Positions 30,361 through 43,083 are shown, counted from the first letter of the stretch. The stretch: 64,000 bases of DNA from Portevinia maculata (GCA_949715645.1 OX454525.1:326130334-326194333), one strand, 5' to 3'. Translations and numbers: made by a program. Notes: generated by a model from the letters alone, not told the origin.

Positions 30361-32720
30361 CACCTACCTATAGCGCTAATTTAAACTATACAAATAACGG
30401 AGACTGTGTTTAAGTTTTACAAACCATAGAAATCATGTATTATGTTGAGCTATGCATATTTAAAAAGTTGCTGCAATTTTCATAAGTGTAATTCAAGCCA
30501 AAGAAAGCAATATTTTGCAAAGTAAAATGAAATTTGCAAACGAAAGTATAATGAATCTAAATGAGAATAATTATGACAATTGACATCTTAAATATTCGAT
30601 TAAATGCAAAATTTACCATTGCAAAACTAAAAGCAGAAAAAATTGAAAAGAAACCAAACGCAAGATGTTTTTTGCGCGACAAGAACCTATCGCGTTCGAC
30701 GTTATCGAAAACGACCACCATCTCTTCTAAGCAGGTAATTCAAAAATGCATTTGATTTGAGCGCAATCGTGCAACTGTTAGAATCATGTTGCATACCTAC
30801 TTTTAAATGCGATGTTTTTTATTTATTTTGTTAAACATTTAATAGACAGCTTAGTAACGGCTTAGTAACGGCATGCTAGATCATGCTTTGCAATTGATTT
30901 AACATTTCTATTGAGCAATCTTTACTGCTTTCCATTGCTTTTGAGTTTGTATGTATGATCAAACCCTTTTCTTGAGACGAAATTAATGCAATTTTATACT
31001 ATATGTCTTTAACAACTTACTTGAGTTTTCAATTAACTTAGCACTGAACTGAACATTTGTCATTCATAGCTACATACTGTTTCGAAATGATTTGCTAAAC
31101 CCGTTCGCATATTGAACATTTTAGTTTATCAAAGAAAAAATTTCTAACTCTTCTTATTTCTGTTCTTATTGTCGCCTACAAAATTGCTTATAGCAAATGT
31201 CATGTCGTATTTTGTTAAGCAATTTCTACAATACAACGCATGCCATGCAAAAGCGACAAACTGTTATAAAAAAAGAATTTTTAGTCGAAAACGGAAACTG
31301 CAAACGAAATGAATATATACGGACTTGAGCATCACTCCCTTTTATGTTTCGGTCCCTTTATTCTAAAACAGAGTACCTACTACTTTTCAATAAAAAAAAG
31401 TACATAGCCAAAAAAATCAATCAAATTATAAATAAACATTCTAACTGTATAGATAGTTAATAACTCACCTCAGTTTCTTTATGGATTAAAACAATTTTTA
31501 ATTATCATCAATAATGCCTGAAAAACGTTGGGGAGCGTCGCGTTGAAAGACCCGTAGTTGTGCAGCGCCAGGTGTCAATGCAAAGGAAGAGAAAAGTATG
31601 AACTGCCAGCCTATTTCTTGGTTTAGGATTCGTATCTTGGGTTTTGGTATACAAAGCCTTTGGAAGTAAGGAAATCAACGTACGCGCCGAAGCGTGATTA
31701 TGATTTGAGCATAAAGCTGCTATTACTTTGTCTATTCCTTTAGTTTTTTGAGTTACTTCAAACCTCTCAAAGTTACTAAAAACTGCTCAAAGTTGATTCC
31801 TAGCACAGACATTTCTTTAAAGAGAAGGGAAAACAAATTACATCAAACTAAAAAAGTTGCGAATTTCTGCCAAAGGATTTTTTTTTTGGGTATGTAAAGC
31901 AGCTGTCAACAGTTGATATTTCTTGTTATTTTTTCTGTCATATAAATCCGTTTGTCTTTCTTCTGATGCACTTCATGGATCACCTAATAACGATACTGAA
32001 TTTGAAATTGGTCCCTAATTCATTTTCAATAATCTTTCTATCTCTATTTCACAAATTGTTTTGATTTTTCATGATGTTTTTGCTGTCATGTAGTTTGCTT
32101 ACTACAACTTTCTACAACAGCGTTCCTTAAGACAACATGATAGAGCTCTGCGCGAAGCTATCTCTTTGTGAAGTGCCGAATCTCTTTTCTTAACTTCAAA
32201 AATTAATTGTATGATACAATTTCAGTAATTTGCAGAAATCGAATGGAAAAATCATTGTGATCATCATGTTGACCAAAAAACCTTGTGCAGCAATTTACAT
32301 GCATTTTGGTTTTTTTTATTTATTTTTTTTTGTTATTAATTAATTGTTTTTGTTTGTTTGTATTTAGTAGTATAAAATGTATATATACAAAATTGTTCAA
32401 CTTAATTTGTTTCCAAGCTGAAATACTTTTTTTTTTAACACAACAAGGCTATTCTCAAGGTTTCACTTTTATTTTTTGTACGCAGTCCTATTATTTTGTT
32501 AAATGTTTTATTCAAAAACAGTGTTTAAGTGTTATGATTCGCTTTATTATTAACTTTTTATGAAATACATACTCGCCATACAATTTCACCGATTTGATCA
32601 TACAATTAATTTGGCCGATGTTTTTTTTTTTTTTGCTTTTTTTGCTCTCCAGTAGTCTATTGACTCTTTCCCCATCATACCAACCGTGTTGTCAAAACAT
32701 TGCAAAAATTATCAAAAATA
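30361..32720. other. AT-rich intergenic DNA
   Basis: No recognisable TE or gene. A donor-like site AGCAG/GTAATT at 30734 follows the 30561-30734 open stretch and could be a non-coding first exon, but this is unsupported. Confidence 0.4.
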
Positions 32721-32722
32721 TA

Positions 32723-33276
32723 AGGTCCGTTCCATACTTTATGTGTAGACAAATGAAAACTGTCAAATCTTCAAAATCGAGAGAGAATACTCTCATTTCA
32801 AAAAAAAGTAGGCGCTTTTTCGTAAAAAGGAGAAGAACGTCAAAGTTTGAAGTATTGTGACGTACCGTTTTACTCCGGTTTCGTTTTCGTGCCGACACAC
32901 AGTTTTTGAAGTTTGAAAACCAATCGAAATCAACATAAAATATTCGAATCTCGTGTTTCTTCAATCTTTGCTTTGGATTTACAATTACATATTTTTAGAG
33001 AACATTCAACAAACATTTCTTCTGCCATAATCAATGAATGGGATCAAAACATATTTTACAAAAAAAAATCCATAAGGCCAAGTAAACGAATATCACAAAT
33101 GTTTTAATATGGCAAATATTTTAATTTTTACCAGTTGAAATTCTGTGTGAAAAAAATTAATACATTTTACTGTCGTTCATCTTTTTACAATTTTCTCTAT
33201 TCGCAAACGGGTTTGTGTAGTTTCGCACGAAAGTTTAAATAAATTTACGTTTGCATATTTATACGCGAACGGACCT
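32723..33276 (+). mobile_element. MITE family A, copy 1 (554 bp)
   Basis: Terminal inverted repeats AGGTCCGTTC / GAACGGACCT, flanked by TA on both sides (32721-32722 and 33277-33278). Inside are CGAGAGAGAATACTCTCATTTC near the left and TTTGCATATTTATACGCGAA at the right, both shared with copies at 48822-49180 and 41195-42050. No transposase. Confidence 0.82.
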
Positions 33277-33279
33277 TAT

Positions 33280-35100
33280 TTCTTCAATCTCTGCTAGATA
33301 AATTATTATCTTCACTCCTCAAAGAGTTTATTTTAAGTTAGAGTAAGGGAACAACCCGTGAATACATAATTGTAAACTTTGTTGCTCAAACCCTGCAACG
33401 AAAACGCTTTGCATATCTACATTTATATAACAAATATTTGTCCATATTCATTTTGAAATTAAGTAAATTTGTAATATTTCCTGCATTTCGGCAACAAAAA
33501 CGCATACCGATTTGACTGTCGATTTACTTTTATGAACACAAGTGTTTTAAAGTCATACAACGATAATGCTGTTCTGCTGCAATTATGAACGCATAATTTG
33601 CAGGACAACAGTTTTTTTTTACATTCATGAACTCATCCAGACTTAATATAAAAATATTTGTCAAAGATTCACCAAAGAAACATGAAACTATGCTTTTATA
33701 AAAACTGTGTTTTATGAACAAAAACTAAATCAACATAGCACAAATAGTGAAAACTGACGGAAAGGATAACTACAGTTTCGATTTTTATGGTAATTTCATA
33801 AAGATTATCCTCACTAGTGTACGTCCGGTTGTGAGTGAGCATGTGACGGTCAATGTTTGGCCTGATTTCATTTGATCTCAATTTGAACTGAACTTGCTTC
33901 ATGTCATTCTCTTGATTTTTTTTATAAATGTGCGAATAATTATAACTTATTTATTTGCAGAACAGAATAAATCAGTTGACATCAGTGCAATTTTATTTTT
34001 TTTTTAATTTGACTTCACTCATTGCTCTACCTCAAAACTAGGCGCGGAATAAAGTTAAGTGTAGTTTATCTTACAAATTCCTATTTAAACTATTAATTTT
34101 TGGACTGAAAAAGAGTCAAATTAAAATCTTTGAAGAAGCCGGTTGTTATTTATGAAGTCATGGTTTTGATTGACCACAGATGTTGTTTTCCATTGCGAAT
34201 TTGATGCGGTGCCAGCCCTATTAAATGATCTGAATAGCTTCATGGAATAAAATGTGACAGAATGTAAAAACACTGGGGCACGATTTTTACTCATGGAACA
34301 TCTTTGACTATGTAATCCCGGCCTTAATCATATCACAACGTTTCTTTTATAGTTTCTCAACAAATTTCTATAAATTTAATTTTCTTTGTATTATATTTTA
34401 TAGTTTATTATTATTTTTACAATTTTATACAAAATGTATATATTACTTGGCGCTTATTTTACTTAAAAAGGCAAAATACAAAATAAACTCCAAAATCTTG
34501 CGAATATTTACGTTAAACAGTTTTGTTTTTTTAAAATTAATTATTGTCTCATTTTTATTTTGCTTATGTTATATTTTATTGCAATTATTTTAATGTATTG
34601 TGAAAATTTCTTAAATATACATATATATTGCATTTTTTTGCATTTTATTTAATTTTTAAAAACCTTTAGCTTAAGTGAAATATTATTTACTTCTAATAAA
34701 AAAATATTTATTTTTGATTTTGTTAATTTGTGAAGATATTTTGTTTTATTTTACAAATTTTTGTTTTTGCTCAGTTGCTTGCACTGTAAATGTTGTACTT
34801 ATGTTGTAAAGCTGTTCTTAAATAAGCATATATATAATTATATAAAATATTTATACTTATAGATAAATTATTGCATAAAAAACAGTTTTGTGTTTTATTT
34901 TTGTGTTTGCTAAACTTGTTTTCATTTTATTCGTTTTGAAGATCTTTTTATGTTGTAGTCAAGAACATAAGAAAGGCTTACCGTCTGATTGGGCGAACTA
35001 TTTTTGAAATTTCGCGAACCAAATTACAAGCAAGTTACATTCGCCAAAATCTTTCTTCGACTCGCTTACGTTTCAATGCCCATAGGTTTTTCAAGGGTTC
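33280..35100. other. Very AT-rich DNA, no gene seen
   Basis: Long A/T tracts, no coding signal and no clear terminal repeats. Part (34190-34310) weakly resembles 44850-44910. Confidence 0.45.
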
Positions 35101-35104
35101 TGTC

Positions 35105-35345
35105 GGCGCAGTGGCGCAGAGGTAAGTGTGTTTAACTATTAATCTCAGGTCTCAGGTTCAAATCCCGCCGATGCCACGTAACACCTTACAGTTTTTTTTC
35201 CACTTCCTACCCTTTGCGAACGTCTGACAAACATCCAAGAGTATCGATTGTCAGGAGAAGCTTCCTTAATGTCCCGTTCGGATTCGGCTTAAAATTGTTT
35301 ATCAAAAAACGGCTCCGAAGAGTGAACGTGGCTTAAGACTGGCGA
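35105..35345 (+). mobile_element. tRNA-derived SINE
   Basis: A box TGGCGCAGAGG at 35112-35122 and B box GGTTCAAATCC at 35155-35165 with tRNA-like spacing. GGC/GCC closes the acceptor end, but stem mismatches and an implausible anticodon region argue against a real tRNA. A non-tRNA body follows. The right end is uncertain. Confidence 0.65.
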
Positions 35346-35379
35346 ATTGTTAAGACTTTGTCGACATACTTTGCAAAGT

Positions 35380-35575
35380 GATCTCTAGGGGCCTGAAATA
35401 ATCAAGTGTAATAATTTTTAAAATCCGTCAACTTTCACGCACACATTTTCAACAAAAACATTATATTGAAAAATCACAGTTTGAACTAGGAAGCTGAAAT
35501 TTGGAAAAAATATATTCTTTAGAGGCCCGAAATGCTCATGTGCAGACATTTTTAAAATCTAACCTCTGATACGCC
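35380..35575 (+). repeat. Dispersed repeat family M, copies in tandem
   Basis: Two related blocks, at 35380-35430 (CTCTAGGGGCCTGAAATAAT) and 35490-35560 (GAACTAGGAAGCTGAAATTT..TTTAGAGGCCCGAAATGCTC), match 47450-47500 and 3310-3360. Confidence 0.5.
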
Positions 35576-35619
35576 CACCATTAAAAAAAAACAGTTTTAT
35601 TAAATAAAACAAAACAAGC

Positions 35620-35945
35620 GCGTCAATATTTTCGACATGGTAGCGATGGAGATGATCCGCATGGACAACTTTCTGCTTGCCTCTTCCGCGCTGGATCCGG
35701 TGGACGACATCGTTGATGCGCTTCACTATTTTATAGGGTCCCTACTAATCCCTTTGCAATTTAGGTGACACGTCTTTTCGCCGATGGGGGTTGAAAAGCC
35801 ATACCAGATCAGTGCAGATCGCAATCCCAAAATCCTTGTGATTGCATGCGGAATGTCGAAGTCGACCAAGGGGGAAATTTTGATCCGTCAGTGTAGGATT
35901 TCCGGCAGTAACTCCGTTAAAATCGTTTAATGGCCTAAACGACAA
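35620..35945 (-). pseudogene. Ty3/gypsy integrase C-terminal fragment
   Basis: The minus strand reads LVWLFNPHRRKDVSPKLQRD (ORF 35745-35945), then, past a frame break, a GPYKIVKRINDVVHRIQ-like segment and KVVHADHL. These mark the GPY/F module and tail of gypsy integrase. Only the C-terminus remains; no LTR was found. Confidence 0.75.
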
Positions 35946-35969
35946 CTTTTAAAATGGCCCAAATTCGAA

Positions 35970-37640
35970 TATTTTTTTTTTTGTGTGTAGCTAGGTGAAA
36001 ATCGTTGAAAGACATCGCTTGCGAGCTTTGCGATAGTGTGGGACTTGAATCACCCACTAAAAACCCAGGGAATGCATGATGTTACCATCCTTCCAGTAAT
36101 CGCACCTAGTCTAAAGACTAATCAGCAATTTTGTTTTAACATTTGCTTATGTACTTATGTACTGTTTTTAGGAACTAACTTTGGTTTGTTACCTTTTGTT
36201 TCTTAATTCATTATCACTTTGTTCGTGTGATTATGTTGTAACACATATATTTCTTTCCTTTTTACCTAGTTAACTAGTTCAAAAGGTTTAACTCTAAGTA
36301 ATCTTCTAACTAAATTGTTGTTATTAAGTAGTTGAACTACTTCTAAATTATATATAGCTGCAAGAGGAGAGCACACCAAATATTGATTTTTAGGAAAAGC
36401 ATGCATCCCCAACTCTTAAATAAAAAAAATAAATCAATATTAACTAACTAGCAAAACCTTTCCGTCTTTTTTTTATTCCTGATATATATTATAGTATACA
36501 AATTCACTCTAGAACATATTTATTACAAATTTAGTCACAGCAACCATTTAAGACAAAAATTTTTTTTTATTGCTGGGTCTAATAATATGGCAAGGTACTG
36601 TAGCATGGTTGCGAAGCCTAACTTCATGTCTTCTTGCGACCATTATTATTGCGTAATACTTTGTTTTAAAAGCATTGTATGCTTTGAAGATTTGTCTTTC
36701 TTGTGCACCCCCATAACTGGAGGCCATATGTCCAAATTGGTTTTAATATTTGCTTGTAGAGAAGCAGTTTGTTGTAGATTGAGAGGCATGAATTCCTCCC
36801 TATGAGCCAATACATTTTACTGTATCGTATATTTAGTTCATCTCGTTTTTTTTTTGACACGTGTTTTCCAATCCAACGCAACTTTGCGTCCAAAGTCAAG
36901 CCTAAATACTTAGCTGAGTTCGAATGCAGAAATATTTTATTATTTATGTACACAGGTATGTGTTGCACGTTTTTATTCATAAAGTTAATATGAACCGACT
37001 TCAGTTCATTTAATTTTATTTGCCATTTTTTGGTCCATTTGGATATATCATTTACTGTCCTTTGCAGTTTTTCTGTAACTTCCTGTGCGGTTTTTCCTAC
37101 TGCAAGTACAGCAGTATCGTCTGCAAAAGTGGCAACAGTAGTTTCGTCATTTTGTGGTAGGTCGTTCGTGTATAGGAGGAACAGTACTGGTCTCAACACA
37201 CTACCTTGCGGTACTCCAGCTTTTATGTGTTTCAATTCGGAGTACTCATTCTCTTGCTTAATTCTAAAAAATCGTTGCATTATATACGACTCTAGTATTT
37301 CATGGTACTCTTTTGGAAGATATTTTTGTAGCTTACGGATTAATCCTTTGTGCCAGACTTTATCCAAAGCCTGTGTTACATCAAGGAAGATGGCAGAGCA
37401 TATTTGTTTTTCTTCTAAAGCTTTTTCTATTATATCAGTTATTCTGTAGAGTATTTATTTTTGAATGCAAACTGATGGTTTGGGATCAGTGTCTTTTCTT
37501 CTAGAATCGGATGGAGTCGTTTTATGAGCATTTTTGTGAATAGCTTAGACAGGATTGGCAGCAATGATATCGGTCGATATGACGTTACTTCACTGGACAA
37601 GGTACCGAATATAGCGTTGCATATTGCCATCAAGTTGTAT
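35970..37640 (-). mobile_element. Jockey-like LINE, minus strand
   Basis: A poly-T at 35970-35980 marks the 3' poly(A) tail. On the minus strand, 37439-37633 encodes SYRPISLLPILSKLFTKMLI and NHQFAFKN (RT fingers). ORF 36666-37367 encodes the palm with AGVPQGSVL and FADDTAVLAV. A piece near 36270-36350 encodes the C-terminal segment LNNNNLVRRLLRVKPFELV. 5'-truncated, with frameshifts near 37435 and after 36666. Family shared with 300-1740. Confidence 0.83.
36666..37367 (-). pseudogene. Jockey-like RT palm and thumb (233 aa, partial)
   Basis: Motif B HIKAGVPQGSVL, motif C TFADDTAVLAVG, then WQIKLNELKSVHINF, YLGLTLDAKLRW and ILKPIWTYGLQLWG. Motif A is degraded: the frame upstream of the ATG reads FLDVTQALDKVWH, where the usual pattern is FLDVxxAFDkVWH. 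PQGSVLRPVLF replaces the common PQGSVLGPLLF. It copies RNA into DNA in an active element; here it is truncated on both sides. Confidence 0.82.
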
Positions 37641-38480
37641 TATCTTTAAATCAAATGGAATTAGTGCGGAGCGCACCTGTCATGGCTATGCTGGCCGTTA
37701 TCTGCACCGTCCTTAATTTTCAAGTGTCTACAGGAAAGGTATTACGTCTAAGCCATTCAACCAGTCAAAGCAACATTATTATTATTTTTGTATAATGCTT
37801 TCGCAGAACTAATACTGAAACTGAAACAAAAATTTATATATTACACTTACCTACATAGTTATTTGTAGCAACTAAAATTTTGAAAATTACAACTGGAAAT
37901 GTGGCATTTTGGAACTAAACTTTGGGAAAAGTACCTCTTTGAACAATTTCAGTTTCACCGTCAAAATGCAATTCCGCCATTTTTGATACGAATCAACTAA
38001 TTTTCCATTGGGAATGGATCCTATAGTACGAACAGTTCGTTTATGGGAAATGTTACCGTTTGATTCATTGTACATTACCATGGAAATGGTAACGATTTGA
38101 AAGTAATACCTGTTTTCGTTTGGCGAAATCAGTGATAAATGAGACCGTTTGTTATTTCAGATGCAAATGGGTATAGAGACATTTGCATGGAGAATCAAAT
38201 GACATTTCCTTTTTTGATAGTAATACCTAGACACAAATTTGAATCTTTTATTTGTTGACCTTTGCCACAGATTCTTATCCTATTTCTGGTAAGAGTAAGA
38301 TATAACTTCCTGCCTTGCCTGAAAGCGACAGTTCCTCTCTGTCAAGTTTTGCGAGATTGAAATGCGGTATTTTGTATCTTCTAGTACAAATGACTAAATC
38401 CGTTTTTGAACGGTTGGCGTTTAACTACAAAAAGCTACGAAGTTTTTATACGTCAAAAATATAAGACAGACATATTCTTT
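37641..38480. other. Non-coding, nothing firmly recognised
   Basis: AGTAATACCT occurs at 38102 and 38219 in a region with GGAAATG repeats, perhaps a small decayed element. No ORF of interest. Confidence 0.35.
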
Positions 38481-38483
38481 CCT

Positions 38484-39380
38484 TTCTTTTGGTGGCGCTT
38501 ACAGTCCGGGGAGGACCACGGCCTCAACTAACAAGCCCCTCCAATGAGCTCGGTCCCTCGCTAGCTGCCTACCACACCAAGTTGGTTGGTTGAGGTTGTT
38601 CTCCAATTGTGCGCGCCACCTAAGGTGGGTCTTCCTCTGCTGCGTTGACCTTCAGGGGTGAATTCGAAGACTCGTCGGGCTGGTGCGTTGTTGTCCATAC
38701 GCTCCACGTGTCCCAGCCATCTCAGCCGTTGTATTTTTAGCTTTTTGACCAGGTCAGCGTCGCTGCATAGCCCGTATAGTTCGTCGTTGAATCTTCTTCT
38801 TCACACTCTATCGTCACAAATTGGACCGAATATCACTCGAAGAATCTTCGCTTGATCTCTGCGCCGATGTCATTTTGCGAAGTGAAAGTGGAGCTCAGGT
38901 AGACAAAGTCTTTAATTACTTCGAGATTGTATTTGTCCATCGTGACGTTTTGTCCGAGTCGCCGATGTTGAGAGTCTTTTCTTTTTGACAGCTTATACTT
39001 CGTTTTGTCCTCATTAATAGCCAGACCCATCTTCGCCGCCTCCGTTTCGAAGCTTGTAAATGCTCCACTGACAGGTGACAGCTCGCCGCGTTCTCCCAAC
39101 AATGTCAATATCATCAGCATAGGCAAGTAGTTGAATGGACTTTTGAAAAATTGTACCTCTGGTGTTGGCTTGTGAGTTCCGTACAATTGCTTCAAGAACG
39201 ATATTAAAGAAAGTGCATGATAGCGCGTCGCCTTGTTTGAAATCATCAAATGACTAGGTGGTGTTCTCGCCGACTTTGACGGAGCTGCGAGATTTCTCCA
39301 TCGTCAAAAAACTTGACATGGCATTGTATAATTCGTCCCTATATACGCTATCATAGGCGACTTTAAAGTCGATAAAATAT
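38484..39380 (-). mobile_element. RTE-clade LINE, minus strand, decayed
   Basis: The 3' end GGTGGCGCTTACAGTCCGGGG mirrors the end of the plus-strand copy at 53686-54731. The minus strand reads IDFKVAYDSVYRDELYNAM (motif A), GDALSCTFFNIVLEAI (motif B) and LLAYADDIDIVG (catalytic YADD, near 39110), then a broken region and RRFNDELYGLCSDADLVKKL, LRWLGHVERMD. Internal stops and a short 5' truncation. It retains the YADD that copy 2 lacks. Confidence 0.8.
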
Positions 39381-39659
39381 TTATAAGACAGACATGGAAA
39401 TGAATAATTAGGGGCACGTGCCACCAACACTTACCTAAGGCATTTGGTAATTTTATATCAGCTCAAAGAAATTTCCTGGTCTAAAAATGGCAGCATGGAG
39501 ACATTTTTTACTCTCTCATTTAAAGAGAGAGCTTTGACGGAAAACCACTTTGACGAAAATTAAAGCAGTTTCTAGTAAGATTTCCTTTTTTTGGGATTTA
39601 GATTAGCAACTTGACTCCTGCTAAGAAAATCACTGCAGCGCCCCGCGAAAAACAGGGGG
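39381..39659. other. Spacer, nothing recognised
   Basis: No coding or repeat identity seen. Confidence 0.35.
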
Positions 39660-40050
39660 TACATTTACATCTAGATACCTAATTCAAAGATCCAGGTGAG
39701 CCTTTAACATCTTAACGTTGTCCCAAAAGTGTGCATTCAAAGCCGTACGGTTGACACGACTGGAGATCACCGGTGTCCTAAAAGTTCAATCAAACAATAA
39801 TCAATAATGGAAGCATGCACCTGTCGAAATCGTAAAAAAGGAGGCAGGCCACTCCTGCATATGATTAGCCTCCGTGATGAAGTGATCCTAAACCGAGAGG
39901 CCTGCCGATGTTAACTGAGTCCAAATCGGCGAACCCCACAGGCGGACCAGGAGGGATGAAGCTAAGTGGGAGGGTTAAAATCCCCTTAATTCTGATCATA
40001 ACCTCGTCGAAAAGGAAGAAGATAAGCAGCTCGAAACTAATACTCACAGC
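39660..40050 (-). repeat. Repeat family R, longest minus-strand copy
   Basis: The reverse complement matches 30000-30360 and the 44940-45070 copy: GAGGTTATGATCAGAATTAA, GCCTGTGGGGTTCGCCGATT, CGGAGGCTAATCA and GTGATCTCCAGTCGTGTCAA. It gives the fullest view of the family; no ORF. Confidence 0.6.
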
Positions 40051-40232
40051 TGTTCCCCTTCTTATCCATTTGTTATTTACCGCGATTGCAATTTATTTAG
40101 GTACCACAATATTATCTTTTCCAAAGCCCGAAAAGAACATACAATTTTGCCCCTCCTCCACAATCACAATCAAGTTTAAAAAAAAAAATGAAATGTAAAA
40201 CACCTGTCGGATAAGCAACCAATCACGACGGC

Positions 40233-41165
40233 TCATTTTAGGTTATGTTAGAAGAATAAAAGGTCCATTGTGACACCATGTGGATCTATTTCCACCCTAC
40301 CCGTTCAACCAGTTAGAACTTTAAATATAGCGTAAAAGACATGATGTTGATGAGATAATAAAGAACACTATAGTTCTCTGAGAGAGAGTAAGACATGTGC
40401 AGAGAAGGTGGAGCGTAGTCTCCTCCTCTTCCTCGTCCATGAAGTAGTTTGAGTAGACGCCAAGCCTTGTTACGTTATTGCCTCTGAGACAGTGTGCAGT
40501 GATGACACCAATTGTAGCACCAATGTGCAGTCTATTTAGAGAAATCACTTAGAGTGTTTCAGATCCAGCTTTGGACAAATATGTTTTGTTGCTAAATGGC
40601 ATCCAGCTTAAACAAGAGTTTGCATGTAGCGATTGGAATACCTAAGGAACCTTAATCAGGTCGAAGAACAGTTTAGTTGCATGTTTGACGAGTTCATCAG
40701 CGCTACAATTCCCTGGAATATCGTTATGCCCCAGTAACCATCACAGGTGAATGTTGAACTGTTCCGCCAGCTCCACCAGCGATGATCGGCAGTATAGGGC
40801 TGTTATGGAATTTATGAAGACTGACTAGGGATTTTATTGCTGGTCGACTCTCCGATTAGATACGGATATCCTTAATGTGGCTCATGATTCTCTGCACGAT
40901 AGGACTTCTTTTATCGCCATAATTTCCACCTGGACCACACTGCCAGTGATTTGGAAAACGAATTGAGAGGGTGAGATTCAGCCTGTCTGCGAAAACACAT
41001 CCACCTACCATTTCATTGTTTTTCGATCCATCAGTCTAAAAGTGGATTGATTCATCCTCCAAGAGATCGCCATCCTCCCAGAATATACTGGAGGGTGGCT
41101 TGGAATTTTGTGTTAAAATGTAGCTGAGGGATGGCAGATATAGTCTATGTTGTTTGGGAGGACTC
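40233..41165 (-). mobile_element. LOA-clade LINE copy C, decayed
   Basis: Collinear with 8263-9330: AGGTCCATTGTGACACCA near the 3' end, CTCCTCCTCTTCCTCGTCCATG (knuckle coding), and RNase H remnants across 40700-41060. The only open piece is 40321-40548 (ISLNRLHIGATIGVITAHCL). Many indels. The 3' tail GGTTATGTTAG is a mutated version of the TTAGG-like tail. Confidence 0.75.
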
Positions 41166-41194
41166 TGAAATTATTCAGATTTTTTGTAAAACAT

Positions 41195-42050
41195 ATAAAT
41201 ATTGTCGCATATTTTATGTGTACAAAAATGAAACCTACCTGAAATCTCCAAAATCGAGAGAGAATCCTCTCATTTCAAAGAAAAGTACGCGATTTATCTA
41301 AAACTGTGTGAAAACTATGAAGATGTTATCATTTTAACCCTTTCGATCCGGGTCGGACACACACGTCCCACCCTATACTTTGGCTGAAATAGCCTAATAT
41401 GAAAAAATGTACTTTGAATGGGTTTTATAAGTCCTGCCTTGTAGTTTTTGCTTTAAATTAAAGCAAAACATTGTGAACACATTTATATACGAGTATGTTC
41501 GGTCGATATAATATATCGCATCAGTATTGTTTGTTGGGATCTATTTGTCCCAGTTAGTTTCCCTTGCACCTTAGTTATTACCATTTCTTCAGTACAAATA
41601 ACTAAATAGAACATACAGCAGTGTCCCGCCCAAAAACACGCATGGGACTTGTAACTTCCATAACCCCTCACCCCCTCTCGATAAATTATGTTCAATTTTG
41701 GAATGCAAATGTTTTACATATACAATTTTGCTGAGAGGTGCGACCAAGAAATAAGTTGTGTTGGTCTCCGTACTCCGTACACATCCGGATCGAAAGGGTA
41801 AATGAACTCTTAAGTGAGCGTGAAAATGAACTTGATTAGTTAGTTCCACAATGCCAAGTAAACGAATATCCCAAATGTTTTGATTTGATAAATATTTTCG
41901 TTTGAAAGTCTAAATTTTTTTTACCAGTGAAAAAAATTAACAAAAGTTCTTCTTCTAATTTTCTTAGTACGCGAACGGGTTTGTGTAGTTTTGCACAAAC
42001 ATTATACAAATTTACATTTGCATATTAGTACGCGAACAATGTTGTTAATA
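41195..42050 (+). mobile_element. MITE family A, copy 3, interrupted
   Basis: Matches 32740-32830 on its left (TTTTATGTGTACAAAAATGAAA, CGAGAGAGAATCCTCTCATTTC) and 33015-33270 on its right (CCAAGTAAACGAATATC, GCGAACGGGTTTGTGTAGTT, TTTGCATATTAGTACGCGAAC). The two parts are separated by a piggyBac-like MITE (41334-41802). The ends are degraded. Confidence 0.7.
41334..41802 (+). mobile_element. piggyBac-like MITE nested in MITE A
   Basis: Left end TTAACCCTTTCGATCCGGGT; the right end in reverse complement is TTTACCCTTTCGATCCGGAT. The 15-base core ACCCTTTCGATCCGG is exact. The left flank is TTAA, and the right flank TAAA is one change from TTAA. No transposase is recognised in about 470 bp. Confidence 0.75.
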
Positions 42051-42124
42051 TAAGATTTGCATAACAGTTACTTTATTTATTGAGCTTCATGATTAAATAG
42101 TTATGAACGGTACCCACACTTACA

Positions 42125-43025
42125 CCCCCATAATATTATTATTATGGCTTGGTACAATCTAAGTTACAATATGGTTTAGTTTGCTGGGGCGGTACTCACG
42201 GTAATAAAATTCAACCTCTGATTGTTGTCCAGAAACATATAATTCGAATTATTTGGAGAAAGGGACGTATGGAGAATAGCTTTTCGCTTTTTTTTAACTC
42301 AAAGATACTTCCGCTCAAGCACCTTTACTTCTATAAAGTTCTGAGAATATTTTTTTTAAGAAGTGGTTACTTGCCTCATCGTAATCCTACCGCCCATGGA
42401 CTTCGTAGCTACGAACGTTATTTGGCTGTTATTCCACCGCATAATACAACGCATCTTTTGAATTTTTTTACTTCTGTAGCTCCAAGACTTTATAATAAAT
42501 TACCACTTGCATTAAGAACCACTAGTAATTTTCTTTTTTTCAGTCGAGAGATTAAAAAATGGCTTTTTAATTTTAATTTAATTGAAATAAATAACTTACT
42601 CAACGTTTTACGCTAAGAATTGAATTGAAAAATGTTGATAAATATTATATAGATTTTGTTTTTTCAATAACCATAATCACCCCACTACCACCATTTCATA
42701 GTACATGTAATAATACATTTTTTTGATAAGATACATTCGACACTAGTTCTTGAACTAAAGAGTGTATCTATAATATTCTTCAATAAATAATAGTAAAAAT
42801 ACCTAATGAAAAACACTTAATATTTATATATTCACAAATTATTAATCTTTTTGTATAACTGAAATATTTATAAGCAATATTTATATATTTATATACGAAT
42901 ATACCTATTTGTGAAATCTAGTTTATTTCAGTTTTTAAGCTCTGTAAATATTAAGGATTAATGTGTCCTATGTATGTATATTTATTGAATTGGAGAATAA
43001 ATTAAATTGGAGAGAATAAAAAATA
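42125..43025 (+). mobile_element. LINE 3' fragment (CR1/Jockey group)
   Basis: The ORF 42149-42616 encodes a post-RT region: QSKLQYGLVCWGG, IQPLIVVQKHIIRIIWR, ILPLKHLYFYKVL and RLYNKLPLALRT. The 3' UTR ends with near-duplicate TTGGAGAATAAATT / TTGGAGAGAATAAA units. RT motifs are absent. Confidence 0.75.
42149..42616 (+). pseudogene. Post-RT domain of LINE (155 aa)
   Basis: Open over 155 codons but lacks the palm and catalytic aspartates. It starts at the thumb segment (SKLQYGLVCWGG) that follows YADD in intact elements, and its stop is likely the native ORF2 end. Moderately young because it is still open. Confidence 0.75.
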
Positions 43026-43083
43026 TAGTGATAAGGTAATACTTACCATTGTTACTAATTTAAAATTAAAATAATTACAATTA

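Noticed and set aside
30561..30755. 64-codon ORF ending at a donor-like AGCAG/GTAATT
   Set aside because: Lysine-rich AT-biased sequence with no homology. Could be a non-coding first exon, but nothing supports it.
35105..35180. Possible genuine tRNA gene
   Set aside because: The boxes are good but the acceptor and T stems contain mismatches and no sensible anticodon arm forms. A SINE head is more likely.
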